Of a stretch of 18,921 nt of DNA, positions 1-7,820 are shown piece after piece (the stretch's first letter is position 1; each line of letters begins with the position of its first letter). Below the pieces are notes generated by a model that worked only from the letters and a program-made list of their open reading frames with translations, did no database searches and had not been told where the DNA came from. This DNA comes from RGIG1681 sp045657465. Its GTDB lineage: Bacteria > Bacillota > Clostridia > Christensenellales > UBA1242. Both the position numbers and the translations under genes were made by a program. The stretch is taken from contig JAZOTD010000037.1 of NCBI GenBank assembly GCA_045657465.1, forward strand, positions 1-18,921, written 5' to 3'.

Positions 1-233
1 AATATAATAAATTTTAAATAATAAAATTATCTAACTGAAAAGCACAAAACAACAGAATTTTTATTCTCTAAAAAGAAAAATAATAATATGTCAGGGGTAT
101 ACCTATGTTTTATAGAAAAGATGATATTATTAATATGTTAGTTTTGTAAAGTTTAAATTGTTGTTTTTATAAAAATTCAAAATAAAAATGTAAAATTTTC
201 TAAAACTACAAAAAATATTTACATTTTAAAAAT
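1..233. other. AT-rich non-coding stretch, nothing recognised
   Basis: This stretch lies downstream of the ABC-exporter operon and continues off the left edge. It is very AT-rich, and I see no open frame with a ribosome binding site, no tRNA and no clear repeat. It may be the tail of an intergenic region belonging to a neighbour outside the window. Confidence 0.5.
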
Positions 234-263
234 AAAAAAGCAAACCATTTAGGTTTGCTTTTG
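234..263 (-). terminator. Rho-independent terminator of the ABC exporter operon
   Basis: An inverted repeat AAAGCAAACC / GGTTTGCTTT with loop ATTTA lies directly beyond the stop codon of the downstream ABC gene. Read on the minus strand it is followed by a T run, as expected for an intrinsic terminator of the leftward operon. Confidence 0.85.
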
Positions 264-2087
264 CTATGCATTTGATGATTCAAATTGGCTATTGTAAAGG
301 TTTGCATAGAATCCTTTTTTCTTTAAAAGTTCTGCGTGAGTTCCTTGTTCAATAATTTGCCCTTTATTCATAACGAGAATAATATCTGCAGATGTAATGG
401 TTGAAAGTCTGTGAGCAACAATAAAACTTGTTCTTCCATTCATCATTTTATCAAATGCTTCTTGAACGCTTTTTTCTGTTCTTGTGTCGATATTACTTGT
501 AGCTTCGTCTAAGATAAGCATTGGTGGTTTTAAAAGCATTACACGGGCAATACAAATAAGTTGTTTTTCACCTTGTGATAAATTGCTTCCACCTTCAATA
601 ATTTCGGTGTCATATTTTTTTGGAAGTTTTTCGATGTATTCATGAATACCAGCCATCTTTGCAGCTTCAATAACATCTTCAATTGGAGCGTTTGGATTTC
701 CATAAGCTATATTTTCACGAATTGTTGAATTGAATAACCATGTGTCTTGCAAAACCATGCCATATTTATTTCTTAAACTACTTCTTGAAATTTCTTTAAT
801 TGGAGTGTCTGAAACTGTGATATAACCAGAATTTACATCATAGAATCTCATTAAAAGATTGATAATTGTTGATTTTCCACAACCGGTTGGACCAACAATT
901 GCAACCTTTTGACCTTGTTTAACAGAAAGATTTAAGTTTTGAATAAGTGTTGTTTTTGGAACGTATGAAAAACTTACGTTTTTAAGTTCAACTTCACCAG
1001 TGCAATTTAAAAGGTCTGGTTGTTTTTCGTCACTAGATTCATTATTTTCTTCTAATACGTTAAACACCCTACTTGCAGCTGCAAATGCTTGTTGAATGTC
1101 TGAAATTTGTTCACTAATATTTGAGAATGGTTCACCAAAACTGTTTGCATATGATAAATATGCGGTGATTGTGCCGACTAAAATTTCGCCTTGAAGTGCC
1201 AACACACAACCAAACAAACCAACAGTTCCATAAACTATACCGTTTATAAATCTTGTTGAAGGTCCGGTAAGAGATGAATAGAAATAAGATTTGCTAGCGG
1301 TGTCGTTGTAATTTTTGTTTATTTTTGTAAAATCTTCAATACTTTTTTCTTCGTGGTTAAAAGCCTTTACAACTCTTTCCCCACCAATATATTCTTCTAG
1401 ATAACCAGATAAGGTGCCTTGAAGTTCAACTTCTTTTTTGACATATTTTTTAGATTTTTTAACAATTATTAAAGATATTAATAAACTGAGTGGTGTTAAA
1501 ATAATGATAATTGCCGCAAGTTTAAGATTTAGCATAAGCATAACAACTAAAGTTCCAATAATGGTTGTTAAACCTGAAAGAGCTGCGGCTAAACTTGCTA
1601 AAAAACCATCGGTCATAATATCAATATCATTAATCATTCTTGAAATAAGGTCACCATGAGAAGTTGTATCAATATAGCTAATTGGGAGTTTTTGTAATTT
1701 TTCAAATAATAAATCACGTATTTTATAAGTTCCCTTATAGTTATAAGTTGCAAGGCTTACTTCTGCCAAGAATGTTGAAATTGCAGCACCCACAGCAAAT
1801 ATTGCAAGATAAAGGAGATTTGTGTAAAGTGATGTAAAGTTTACGTTTCCAATTGATATGATGCTATTGATGCAATATCCTGTGTAAACCGGAATCATTA
1901 CGATACAAACCGTGTTTATAATATCAAGTAACATTGCAGCGTAAAGATACCACCTATAATCATGAGCATAATTAAATACTTTTTTCAAAATATTTAATGA
2001 ACTTTTTCTTTTTTGATATTTTTGTCTTGCTTTTTTGATATGATTTTCACGCATTTCAGCAGAAGACAATCGTTTGTAATCACCCAT
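264..2087 (-). CDS. ABC exporter subunit with intact ATPase residues (607 aa)
   Basis: This is a type IV (ABCB-like) half-transporter with about six membrane helices (roughly residues 40-340) fused to an ATPase domain. Visible motifs are Walker A GPTGCGKST (about 399-407), Q-loop QDTW (447), signature LSQGEKQ (503-509, deviating from LSGGQ), Walker B MLILDEAT with catalytic Glu (about 528) and H-loop VAHRLS (His 559). I chose the ATG at 2087 because AAGGAGAC lies 6-7 bases upstream; a longer frame to 2141 lacks this signal. Its ATG shares one base with the TAA stop of the preceding gene, which suggests translational coupling. Together the two should form a heterodimeric exporter in the cytoplasmic membrane, of the LmrCD/BmrCD kind. 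The substrate cannot be read from sequence; multidrug or peptide export is possible. Confidence 0.93.
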   Translation of the reverse strand: MGDYKRLSSAEMRENHIKKARQKYQKRKSSLNILKKVFNYAHDYRWYLYAAMLLDIINTVCIVMIPVYTGYCINSIISIGNVNFTSLYTNLLYLAIFAVGAAISTFLAEVSLATYNYKGTYKIRDLLFEKLQKLPISYIDTTSHGDLISRMINDIDIMTDGFLASLAAALSGLTTIIGTLVVMLMLNLKLAAIIIILTPLSLLISLIIVKKSKKYVKKEVELQGTLSGYLEEYIGGERVVKAFNHEEKSIEDFTKINKNYNDTASKSYFYSSLTGPSTRFINGIVYGTVGLFGCVLALQGEILVGTITAYLSYANSFGEPFSNISEQISDIQQAFAAASRVFNVLEENNESSDEKQPDLLNCTGEVELKNVSFSYVPKTTLIQNLNLSVKQGQKVAIVGPTGCGKSTIINLLMRFYDVNSGYITVSDTPIKEISRSSLRNKYGMVLQDTWLFNSTIRENIAYGNPNAPIEDVIEAAKMAGIHEYIEKLPKKYDTEIIEGGSNLSQGEKQLICIARVMLLKPPMLILDEATSNIDTRTEKSVQEAFDKMMNGRTSFIVAHRLSTITSADIILVMNKGQIIEQGTHAELLKKKGFYANLYNSQFESSNA

Positions 2088-3835
2088 TATTTTGTCTCCT
2101 TTTTGTTTTGTGAATAGTGAATTTCTTGATAAACTTGGCAACGTTCTAAAAGTTCTTCATGTGTGCCAATATCAACAATATTACCATTATCAATAACAAT
2201 AGTTTTGTTTGCGTCTTTGATTGAGTTTGTTCGTTGAGTAACAATAAAAGTTGTTGCAGTTGAAAGATGTGTTCTAATTGCCCTTCTAAGTTTTGCATCA
2301 GTTGCAAAGTCAAGAGCACTTGAAGCATCGTCTAGAATAATAATGTGTGGATTTCCAACAAGAGCTCTAGCAATGGTTAAACGTTGACGTTGACCTCCGG
2401 AAAAATTGGTTCCACCACGGTTAACTTTATGTTCAATAAAATCAGGATAATCTTTTACGAAATCATATGCTTGAGCAATTTTTAATGCCTTGATAATTTC
2501 TTCATCGGTTGCATCAGGTTTTCTCCAGCACATATTAGAACGGATTGTTCCTTCAAACAATGTTGGGTTTTGTGGAACAAGACCAATTAGATTTCTTAAA
2601 TCTTCAAGATTATATTTTTTAATATTTACACCATTGATTAAAACTTCGCCAGTGGTTACGTCATAGAATCTAGGAATAAGATTGATAATTGAACTCTTTC
2701 CACTACCCGTTCCGCCAATTACACCAATTATTTCACCAGGTTCAACAGCGATTGTTAAGTTTGTAACAGCATTTTTAACATTTGAATATGAGAAGTTTAC
2801 GTCTTTAAACTCAACCCTGCCAAGATTTACATCTTCAAAATCAACCTTAACTGGATTTGCAGGGTCTTTAATTGAATTTTTAACACAGAATAATTCGTTG
2901 ATTCTTTCACTTGAAGCATTCATTCTAGTAACAATTGTTATGAGGTTTGATAAAGTAATAATACAAGTTGAAATAGTTCCAAAGTAATCAATGAAAGCAA
3001 TTAAGTTACCTTGAGAAAGTCCACCAACATTAACTTCAATCCCACCAAAGTAGAAAATTGCAATAATTGCAAAATTTACAACGATTGAAATAATTGGGTG
3101 CAAAGCTGAATTCCAAACACCATGTTTGATTTGAGTTGAAATAAGGTCATAGTTTGAGTTTTTAAATTTTTCTGTTTCATAATTTTGTTTGTTAAAAGCT
3201 CTAACAACTCTCACACCAGTGAGATTTTCTCTTGTTATATTTGTGGTTTTGTCAAGTTTTCCCTTAACTTCAACCAAAAGAGGTTTTAATTTTTTCATAA
3301 TATACCAAACAATTAAAACCAAAGCAGGAATAATAATAACAAAAACCAAACTCAATTTAAGATTAATGATGAATGCTAAAATTAAAGAACCAATCAACAA
3401 GCAAGGCGCTCTCATTATAAGTCTTAAAACAGAACCAATACCATTTTGAACATTTCTAACGTCATTAACAGAACGATTTAGAAGAGTTGTTGTTGTAAAT
3501 TTGTCAAGTTCGGCATGAGAAAGTTCGTTTATATGTGAAAAGATATCGTTTCTAATATCTTTACCAACACCCATTGCTGCAACAGCTGCGCATTTGTGAC
3601 TTATGACAGCAAATATAAATCCAATAATATTTAAAGCTAAAATTAAAACACCATTCCAGATAATATAATTAATATCATTATTAGCAATGCCATAGTCAAT
3701 AATTTTTGCCATGATTAAAGGAACGAAAAGTTCACAAACTGTTTCGATACTTTTAAAGAATGGAGCCATGAAAGCAGACCATCTATAACGTTTCAAATAA
3801 CTAAAATAAGAAAATTCTTTTTTTGTTTTTTTCAT
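2087..3835 (-). CDS. ABC exporter subunit with degenerate ATPase site (582 aa)
   Basis: This is the partner half-transporter, with membrane helices over about residues 20-300 followed by an ATPase domain. Walker A is GGTGSGKS (374-381), the Q-loop is PQNP (Gln 422) and the signature is the canonical FSGGQRQR (478 onward). Walker B reads IIILDDAS, so the catalytic Glu is replaced by Asp (503). The H-loop reads VTQRT, so the switch His is replaced by Gln (534). Such losses in one subunit are typical of heterodimeric exporters, where one of the two ATP sites is non-hydrolytic. It is first in the operon and overlaps the next gene by one base. The start at 3835 follows the frame, but only a weak purine stretch (TTTAAAGTAAA) precedes it. 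I found no strong promoter between this gene and the divergent glycosyltransferase. Confidence 0.93.
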   Translation of the reverse strand: MKKTKKEFSYFSYLKRYRWSAFMAPFFKSIETVCELFVPLIMAKIIDYGIANNDINYIIWNGVLILALNIIGFIFAVISHKCAAVAAMGVGKDIRNDIFSHINELSHAELDKFTTTTLLNRSVNDVRNVQNGIGSVLRLIMRAPCLLIGSLILAFIINLKLSLVFVIIIPALVLIVWYIMKKLKPLLVEVKGKLDKTTNITRENLTGVRVVRAFNKQNYETEKFKNSNYDLISTQIKHGVWNSALHPIISIVVNFAIIAIFYFGGIEVNVGGLSQGNLIAFIDYFGTISTCIITLSNLITIVTRMNASSERINELFCVKNSIKDPANPVKVDFEDVNLGRVEFKDVNFSYSNVKNAVTNLTIAVEPGEIIGVIGGTGSGKSSIINLIPRFYDVTTGEVLINGVNIKKYNLEDLRNLIGLVPQNPTLFEGTIRSNMCWRKPDATDEEIIKALKIAQAYDFVKDYPDFIEHKVNRGGTNFSGGQRQRLTIARALVGNPHIIILDDASSALDFATDAKLRRAIRTHLSTATTFIVTQRTNSIKDANKTIVIDNGNIVDIGTHEELLERCQVYQEIHYSQNKKETK

Positions 3836-3849
3836 TTTACTTTAAACCA

Positions 3850-3878
3850 TTGATAAAATTTGATAAATTATGTATAAT
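3850..3878 (+). promoter_or_regulatory. Sigma-A-type promoter for the glycosyltransferase gene
   Basis: TTGATA (3850-3855) and TATAAT (3873-3878) are separated by 17 bp. The predicted transcription start near 3885 leaves a leader of about 60 bases that includes the ribosome binding site AAAGGAGAG (3925-3933). Confidence 0.75.
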
Positions 3879-3943
3879 CATTAATATAAACTATTATAAG
3901 ATAAATAGAATTTTCAGTCAAACAAAAGGAGAGTTATATTTTT

Positions 3944-5506
3944 ATGAAAGCTAAAGATTTTGATAAAAGTATTGACATAAATAAATTCTTAGAAGACAAC
4001 ATGCTAAATTTTTCTTTTGACTGCAACAACTTTGTTGATTTATTGATAAAAGATGGTGATGTGATAAAAAAAACATTAAAGCAAATCAGCAAGGAAAATT
4101 TGAAAAAATACAAGAAAATAGAGAAAAATAACAAAAAACAGGTATTTTCAGATAATAAAATCACTAAAAATGCAGAAAATAATCAAAGAAAAGAAATTAA
4201 AAACAATAAGAGAATCAAAAAATGTAATGACCAAATCATTGCTAGCAATTTAGATTATAAAGATATTTATTTAACCATTGACAAGTTTAACACAAACGGA
4301 AAAAAGACAATTGTATACTTTATCGATTCATTTTTTCCAGTTATAGATGGTGTTGTTTCTGTGCTTGATAATTATGCAATTGGAATGCAAAAATATTATA
4401 ACGTAGTTATATGTGCACCAAAGCATAGACAAGCAGCTTATAAAACAGATAAATATTTTGTGCTTTATGCAGATTCGATTTTTATTAAAAAGCAGGGGTA
4501 TGATTTAGGGTTTCCACAGTTAGACACAGAATTCCAAAAATTTATTTCACTTTTAAAAATTGATTTTGTACATGTTCAATCACCATTTAATATGGGTAAT
4601 TTCGGTGTTATGCTTGCAAAGAAAAGAAAAATTCCTTGTTTTGCAACATTCCACAGTCAGTTTAAACAAAATTTTCAAAATGCACTCAAGAGTGAAGCTT
4701 TCTCACAATTTTTAACTAGCATATTAATGTTTGTTTATAAAAGAGCTGATTATTCAATCACAATGAATGATTTTGCAAGGGGAGTTATGCGTGAATATGG
4801 TCACAAGAAAAATGTGGAAATTATTCCTAATGCAACAAACCTGACATACAAAGAATACGACAAAGAATTTGAAGATAGTGTTTTAAATAAATTTAAAGTT
4901 GATCCAAACAAATTTAATATGATTTATATTGGACGTTTTGTTGAAGTAAAAAATGTTTATTTTATTTTAGATGTTTTAAAAGAACTTTACAAAAAACAGA
5001 AAGATTTTAATTTTATCTTTTTAGGTTATGGACCAGAACAATCTAAAATGCAAAAGTTTGTTAAAGAAAATGGTTTAACAAAAAATGTTATATTCACAGA
5101 AAAGGTTGATGATGTTGATGAAAAATCAATATTAATTAAAAACAGTAATCTTTTAGTTTTTCCATCTATATATGACACAGACGGAATTGTTAGAATTGAA
5201 AGTGCTTGTTTTGGGGTTCCAACATTATGTATTGAAAAGACAGGTGTGGCGTCTGCAATTAAGAATGATCACAATGGTTTTATTGAACTTAATAGTGTAA
5301 GTGCTTTTGCGGAAAGGATAGATTACCTTATCAAAAATGTAGATTTTTTGAAAAAAGTGGGACAAAATGCCAAGATAGAAATCTATAACACATGGGAAGA
5401 TGTGTGTGAAAAACTTTATCATTTATATGAAAAATGTTTAGAAGATTACAAAAACAAACACAGTAAAAAATCTAAAACAAAAAACGCAAAAATAGAAGAA
5501 AAATAA
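3944..5506 (+). CDS. GT4-family glycosyltransferase with basic N-terminal extension (520 aa)
   Basis: The core (about residues 120-495) is a GT-B fold glycosyltransferase of family GT4. The N-terminal half opens with IVYFIDSFFPVIDGVVSV (123-140), the usual donor/acceptor glycine loop. The second half has GRFVEVKN (330-337) with its phosphate-binding Arg and Lys. The E-x7-E motif appears as D411-x7-E419, so the first Glu is conservatively replaced. Overall pattern recalls diacylglycerol glucosyl- or mannosyltransferases making membrane glycolipids, but the acceptor is inferred only. Unusual parts are about 115 residues at the N-terminus rich in Lys and Asn, without recognised domain, and a Lys-rich C-terminal tail. 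Both could bind anionic membrane. The start is supported by AAAGGAGAG upstream. It appears monocistronic, with its own promoter and terminator. Confidence 0.85.
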   Translation: MKAKDFDKSIDINKFLEDNMLNFSFDCNNFVDLLIKDGDVIKKTLKQISKENLKKYKKIEKNNKKQVFSDNKITKNAENNQRKEIKNNKRIKKCNDQIIASNLDYKDIYLTIDKFNTNGKKTIVYFIDSFFPVIDGVVSVLDNYAIGMQKYYNVVICAPKHRQAAYKTDKYFVLYADSIFIKKQGYDLGFPQLDTEFQKFISLLKIDFVHVQSPFNMGNFGVMLAKKRKIPCFATFHSQFKQNFQNALKSEAFSQFLTSILMFVYKRADYSITMNDFARGVMREYGHKKNVEIIPNATNLTYKEYDKEFEDSVLNKFKVDPNKFNMIYIGRFVEVKNVYFILDVLKELYKKQKDFNFIFLGYGPEQSKMQKFVKENGLTKNVIFTEKVDDVDEKSILIKNSNLLVFPSIYDTDGIVRIESACFGVPTLCIEKTGVASAIKNDHNGFIELNSVSAFAERIDYLIKNVDFLKKVGQNAKIEIYNTWEDVCEKLYHLYEKCLEDYKNKHSKKSKTKNAKIEEK

Positions 5507-5525
5507 ACTGAAAAATATAAAATTT

Positions 5526-5570
5526 TAAAAATAGATGCCTATTTAAAATAAAAAAGGTGTCTATTTTTTA
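5526..5570 (+). terminator. Terminator after the glycosyltransferase gene
   Basis: A 12-bp stem (AAAATAGATGCC paired to GGTGTCTATTTT, with two G-T pairs) and a 16-base A/T loop end in a T run, 20 bp after the stop codon. Confidence 0.75.
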
Positions 5571-5658
5571 TTAATAAAAATTATTTTTTAATTATTTTAA
5601 GATGTTATTTTATAAGTGAGTATATAAAACAAATGTTAAAAAACTTGTCATGTTTTGA

Positions 5659-5687
5659 TTGCAAAATATGCTCAAAGCAATTATAAT
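5659..5687 (+). promoter_or_regulatory. Promoter of the parAB operon
   Basis: TTGCAA (5659-5664) and TATAAT (5682-5687) with a 17-bp spacer lie about 30 bp before the parA start codon. No other start signal is seen between the upstream terminator and parA. Confidence 0.7.
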
Positions 5688-5716
5688 TATAATTACTTTA
5701 GATAATAGGGGATATT

Positions 5717-6502
5717 ATGGGCAGAATTATTTCGTTTGCAAACCAAAAAGGTGGTGTTGGAAAAACAACCACCTGTGTTAATGTTTCTACTTTTATGGCG
5801 TTGATGGGCAAGAAGGTGCTTATGATTGACCTTGACCCACAAGGAAATGCCACTAGCAATTTAGGTTTTTCAAAAGATGGTAAATTTAATTCAATTTATC
5901 AAGTTATGTCAGAAGAAAAAACAGTTGAAGAATCTATATATGAAACAAACATAAAAAATTTATCAATCATTCCATCAAACATACATCTTGCCGGTGTTGA
6001 AGTTGAACTTGTTTATATGACATCAAGAGAATTTGTAATCAAAAAAATCTTAGAAAAAATAAAAGATAATTATGATTATATAACTATTGATTGTCCGCCA
6101 TCACTGGGATTAATTACCATTAACGCATTTACAGCTTCTGATTCTGTAATGATTCCAATTCAATGTGAATTTTTTGCATTAGAAGGATTAAGTCAATTGA
6201 TGAATACTATTAGACTTGTTAAGAAAAAACTTAATCCTGAAATTATGATTGATGGTGTTGTTCTTACAATGTTTACAAACCGCAGCAATTTAGGACGACA
6301 AGTGGCAGAAGAAATTAATAAATTTTTTGCTGATACTGTGTTTAAAACAACAATTCCAAGAAATGTTAGACTTGCAGAATCTCCAAGTTATGGCGAGCCT
6401 GTTTATGTTTATGATAAGAATTGTTTAGGTTCAAAAGCTTATCAATCTTTAGTTGAAGAATATTTTGATAGAAATAATGTTAAATACATAAAACTTAGTT
6501 AA
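5717..6502 (+). CDS. parA: Chromosome-partitioning ATPase ParA/Soj (261 aa)
   Basis: This is a deviant Walker-type ATPase of the ParA/Soj family. The P-loop KGGVGKTT (11-18) carries the signature Lys, followed by IDLDPQGN (37-44) and the Walker B region YITIDCPPSLG (121-131). Length and lack of an N-terminal HTH match chromosomal (type Ib-like) ParA rather than the long plasmid type. It binds DNA non-specifically as an ATP dimer and works with ParB to segregate the origin region; in Bacillus relatives it also acts on DnaA. The ribosome binding site is AGGGGA, 6 bases before the ATG. parB starts 12 bp downstream, so the two form an operon. The usual mnmG-rsmG-noc neighbours are absent here. 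Confidence 0.96.
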   Translation: MGRIISFANQKGGVGKTTTCVNVSTFMALMGKKVLMIDLDPQGNATSNLGFSKDGKFNSIYQVMSEEKTVEESIYETNIKNLSIIPSNIHLAGVEVELVYMTSREFVIKKILEKIKDNYDYITIDCPPSLGLITINAFTASDSVMIPIQCEFFALEGLSQLMNTIRLVKKKLNPEIMIDGVVLTMFTNRSNLGRQVAEEINKFFADTVFKTTIPRNVRLAESPSYGEPVYVYDKNCLGSKAYQSLVEEYFDRNNVKYIKLS

Positions 6503-6514
6503 GGGGTTTTTTAT

Positions 6515-7408
6515 ATGAAAAAGGGACTTGGTCGTGGTTTAGATTCTTTATTTGGAAGTTTTGATGAAGAAGTTGTTTCAAATAATGAAGGAAAAACTGT
6601 AGAAACAAAAGAAATTGTTAAAGAAGTGGTTGTGAATGAACCAAAACAAATTGAAATTGGTTTAATTGACAGAAATCCAGAACAACCACGTAAAATTTTT
6701 GATGATGAAGCATTGGCTGAACTTGCTAGCTCAATTAAAAACTATGGGGTTATTCAACCAATTATTGTTCGTGAAGTGAATGGTAGATATATTATTATTG
6801 CTGGTGAGCGTCGTTGGAGAGCTTCAAGACTTGCAGGAATGAAAACAATTCCTTGTATAATTAAAAATTATACAGAACAAGAAATTAGTGAAATTGCAAT
6901 TATTGAAAACTTGCAAAGAGAAGATTTAAACCCAATTGAATCTGCAAAAGCAATTAAAAGTTTGATTAATCAATTTAATTTAACACAAGATGAAGTTGCT
7001 GATAAGATTGGAAAAAGTAGACCAGCTGTTGCTAATACGCTTAGATTGTTGTTATTGCCAGAAGCGATTATTAATTTGGTTGAAACAAATAAAATTACAG
7101 CAGGACACGCTAGAGCTCTTCTTGCAATTGAAAGTGCTAAAAAACAAAAGGAAATTGCAATTCAAATCATTGAAAAAGGTTTAACGGTTAGAGATGTTGA
7201 AAATTTAATCAAGATTATGAATAATCCAAAACCAGAAAGTGTTAAAAAAGAAAAAACTCTTGAAATTAAAGATTTTGAAGATAAAATGAAAAAAGCGTTT
7301 TTGACAAAAGTTCAAATTAAAGGAACAGAAACAAAAGGAAAAATTGTTATAGATTATTATTCAAAAGACGATCTTGATAGAATTTATGATTTAATCAACA
7401 ATAGATAG
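6515..7408 (+). CDS. parB: Chromosome-partitioning protein ParB/Spo0J (297 aa)
   Basis: This is a ParB CTPase and DNA-binding protein. The N-terminal KKGLGRGLDSLFG peptide (2-14) is the conserved ParA-contacting segment. The CTP-binding domain (about 45-135) includes GERRWRA (97-103) and ENLQRED (131-137). A helix-turn-helix (about 155-178, LTQDEVADKIGKSRPAVANTL) reads parS, and the C-terminal part (about 250-297) is the dimerisation domain. ParB clamps load at parS and spread along DNA to form the partition complex. The link is strengthened by the cluster of parS sites beginning 33 bp after the stop codon. It is co-transcribed with parA; its own ribosome binding site is AAGGGG. Confidence 0.96.
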   Translation: MKKGLGRGLDSLFGSFDEEVVSNNEGKTVETKEIVKEVVVNEPKQIEIGLIDRNPEQPRKIFDDEALAELASSIKNYGVIQPIIVREVNGRYIIIAGERRWRASRLAGMKTIPCIIKNYTEQEISEIAIIENLQREDLNPIESAKAIKSLINQFNLTQDEVADKIGKSRPAVANTLRLLLLPEAIINLVETNKITAGHARALLAIESAKKQKEIAIQIIEKGLTVRDVENLIKIMNNPKPESVKKEKTLEIKDFEDKMKKAFLTKVQIKGTETKGKIVIDYYSKDDLDRIYDLINNR

Positions 7409-7411
7409 AAT

Positions 7412-7442
7412 AAAGAGATATGTGAAGAGCATATCTTTTTTT
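7412..7442 (+). terminator. Terminator of the parAB operon
   Basis: The stem AGATATG / CATATCT with loop TGAAGAG is extended by flanking A-T pairs and followed by a T run. It lies immediately after parB and abuts the first parS site. Confidence 0.8.
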
Positions 7443-7457
7443 GTTTCACGTGGAACA
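7442..7457. promoter_or_regulatory. parS site 1
   Basis: TGTTTCACGTGGAACA matches the Bacillus-type parS palindrome TGTTTCACGTGAAACA at 15 of 16 positions. It is the site nearest parB. Confidence 0.9.
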
Positions 7458-7500
7458 AAAAACAAAATAAAAAACATTTAAACATATCTTTAATAAAAGA

Positions 7501-7516
7501 TGTTTCATGTGAAACA
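7501..7516. promoter_or_regulatory. parS site 2
   Basis: TGTTTCATGTGAAACA has 15 of 16 matches. With six preceding bases it forms a 22-bp exact direct repeat (7495-7516) of the sequence at 7792-7813. Confidence 0.88.
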
Positions 7517-7540
7517 ACAAGGTGTGGGTAATGCGACATA

Positions 7541-7556
7541 TGTTTCACGTGAAACG
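7541..7556. promoter_or_regulatory. parS site 3
   Basis: TGTTTCACGTGAAACG has 15 of 16 matches, with an intact central CACGTG. Confidence 0.9.
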
Positions 7557-7632
7557 ATTGTTAATCACTGATAAAATTATTTTTATTTATATTTTTGATA
7601 TTTTTATTTATTTTTTAAATATTTTATTTAAG

Positions 7633-7648
7633 TGTTTTACATGGAGTT
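7633..7648. promoter_or_regulatory. Degenerate parS-like site
   Basis: TGTTTTACATGGAGTT matches parS at only 10 of 16 positions. It keeps the left half-site and lies in line with the other copies, so it may be a decayed site. ParB binding here is doubtful. Confidence 0.4.
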
Positions 7649-7677
7649 GTGGTTGTGTGATATAAAACAATAAAATA

Positions 7678-7693
7678 TATTTCACATGGAACG
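7678..7693. promoter_or_regulatory. Weak parS-like site
   Basis: TATTTCACATGGAACG matches parS at 12 of 16 positions. The TTTCAC left arm and GGAAC right arm are recognisable. Affinity is probably lower than that of its neighbours. Confidence 0.6.
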
Positions 7694-7722
7694 ATGGTGT
7701 GTAGACTTGCAATAGAAAATAG

Positions 7723-7738
7723 TGTTTCACATGAAACA
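7723..7738. promoter_or_regulatory. parS site (TGTTTCACATGAAACA)
   Basis: 15 of 16 matches, with one change in the central CACGTG. Confidence 0.88.
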
Positions 7739-7764
7739 TTATTAAAATTAAAACAATAAAATTT

Positions 7765-7780
7765 TGTTTCACGTGAAACA
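7765..7780. promoter_or_regulatory. parS site, perfect consensus
   Basis: TGTTTCACGTGAAACA is identical to the Bacillus subtilis-type parS consensus at all 16 positions. Confidence 0.95.
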
Positions 7781-7790
7781 AGAAGAGTAA

Positions 7791-7820
7791 AAAAAGATGT
7801 TTCATGTGAAACATCTTTTT
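7791..7820 (-). terminator. Terminator of cvpA containing a parS site (7798-7813)
   Basis: A 30-bp near-perfect palindrome has arms AAAAAGATGTTTCA and TGAAACATCTTTTT around a central TG. It begins inside the last codons of cvpA and, read leftward, ends in a T run, so it should act as an intrinsic terminator. The same bases hold TGTTTCATGTGAAACA (7798-7813), a 15-of-16 parS site. Because of its symmetry it may also terminate rightward transcription from the parAB side. Confidence 0.8.

Noticed and set aside
3934..4164. Minus-strand open frame within the glycosyltransferase start
   Set aside because: It is the antisense of a Lys/Asn-rich coding segment, which yields artificial Phe/Leu-rich frames; there is no ribosome binding site.
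7557..7632. Almost pure A/T stretch within the parS cluster as a possible replication origin
   Set aside because: I see no DnaA box (TTATCCACA-like) in or around it and dnaA is not present, so only proximity to an origin, not the origin itself, can be suggested.
7442..7813. Regularly spaced repeats as a CRISPR array
   Set aside because: Repeats are 16-bp palindromes with uneven spacing and sequence drift, match parS and have no cas genes nearby.
7608..7814. 68-codon minus-strand open frame with repeated FHVKH-like motifs
   Set aside because: The apparent peptide repeats are simply parS palindromes read as codons; there is no ribosome binding site and the DNA palindromes explain the pattern fully.
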